The notes under the pieces are model-generated. The model worked only from the letters and a program-made list of their open reading frames with translations. It ran no database searches and was not told where the DNA came from. From contig CALAVF010000006.1 in the NCBI GenBank assembly GCA_937892315.1, positions 1-5,771 on the forward strand: a stretch of 5,771 nt of DNA, given 5' to 3'. Below, one piece after another: positions 5,744-5,771 of this stretch (position 1 is the first letter of the stretch; each line of letters begins with the position of its first letter). Position numbers and translations under genes: made by a program. The DNA comes from an uncultured Prevotellaceae bacterium. Its GTDB lineage: Bacteria; Bacteroidota; Bacteroidia; Bacteroidales; Bacteroidaceae.

Positions 5744-5771
5744 AGATCGGAAGAGCACACGTCTGAACTCC
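5744..5771 (+). other. Illumina TruSeq adapter read-through (not biological)
   Basis: The last 28 bases begin AGATCGGAAGAGCACAC and continue GTCTGAACTCC, matching the TruSeq read-1 3' adapter base for base from its first position. It interrupts the HD-domain gene and creates a false stop and the well-known false protein ending EIGRAHV. It should be trimmed. Confidence 0.98.

Noticed and set aside
1..5771. CRISPR array, tRNA, rRNA, riboswitch or toxin-antitoxin/defence module
   Set aside because: No regularly repeated 24-40-base units, cloverleaf or known aptamer core was found, and every sizeable gene is accounted for by other families.

Overview
This window looks like two unrelated bacterial genomes joined head to tail in one metagenomic contig, with sequencing-adapter sequence left on the right end. 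I see no new defence, mobile or biosynthetic system. The most important results are about how the sequence was built: a probable chimeric junction near 3219-3260, a 28-base Illumina adapter at 5744-5771, and a probable one-base frameshift at about 4651-4742.

Left part (1 to about 3240): moderate GC (about half, by eye) with C/G-rich third codon positions. All genes are on the minus strand. It holds the first 568 codons of gyrA, running off the left edge. Upstream of it lie a Bacteroidetes-type promoter (TTCG, 19 bases, TAACTTTG), a probable terminator, and a gene for an M16-fold peptidase homologue that lacks the HXXEH zinc site. The promoter type, the lack of a Shine-Dalgarno sequence before gyrA and the GyrA protein itself point to Bacteroidales, probably Prevotella-like.

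Right part (about 3241 to 5743): AT-rich, with AT-rich gaps, Shine-Dalgarno sites and sigma70-type extended -10 boxes (TGATATAAT, twice). On the minus strand are a sugar-phosphate/phosphocholine-type nucleotidyltransferase preceded by a 20-codon reading frame, then a clear intrinsic terminator belonging to the next gene upstream, an unrecognised acidic coiled-coil protein whose start appears frameshifted. Diverging on the plus strand is a YhaM-type OB-fold/HD-domain 3'-5' exoribonuclease, cut off at the adapter. The source is a low-GC bacterium, perhaps Firmicutes or Synergistota; the sequence alone does not settle this.

Working relationships: gyrA (DNA supercoiling) and yhaM (RNA turnover) are housekeeping genes. 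The nucleotidyltransferase probably activates a small phosphorylated compound for surface decoration. The genes do not form one pathway, and the apparent neighbourhood of the M16 and nucleotidyltransferase genes should not be used for functional inference.
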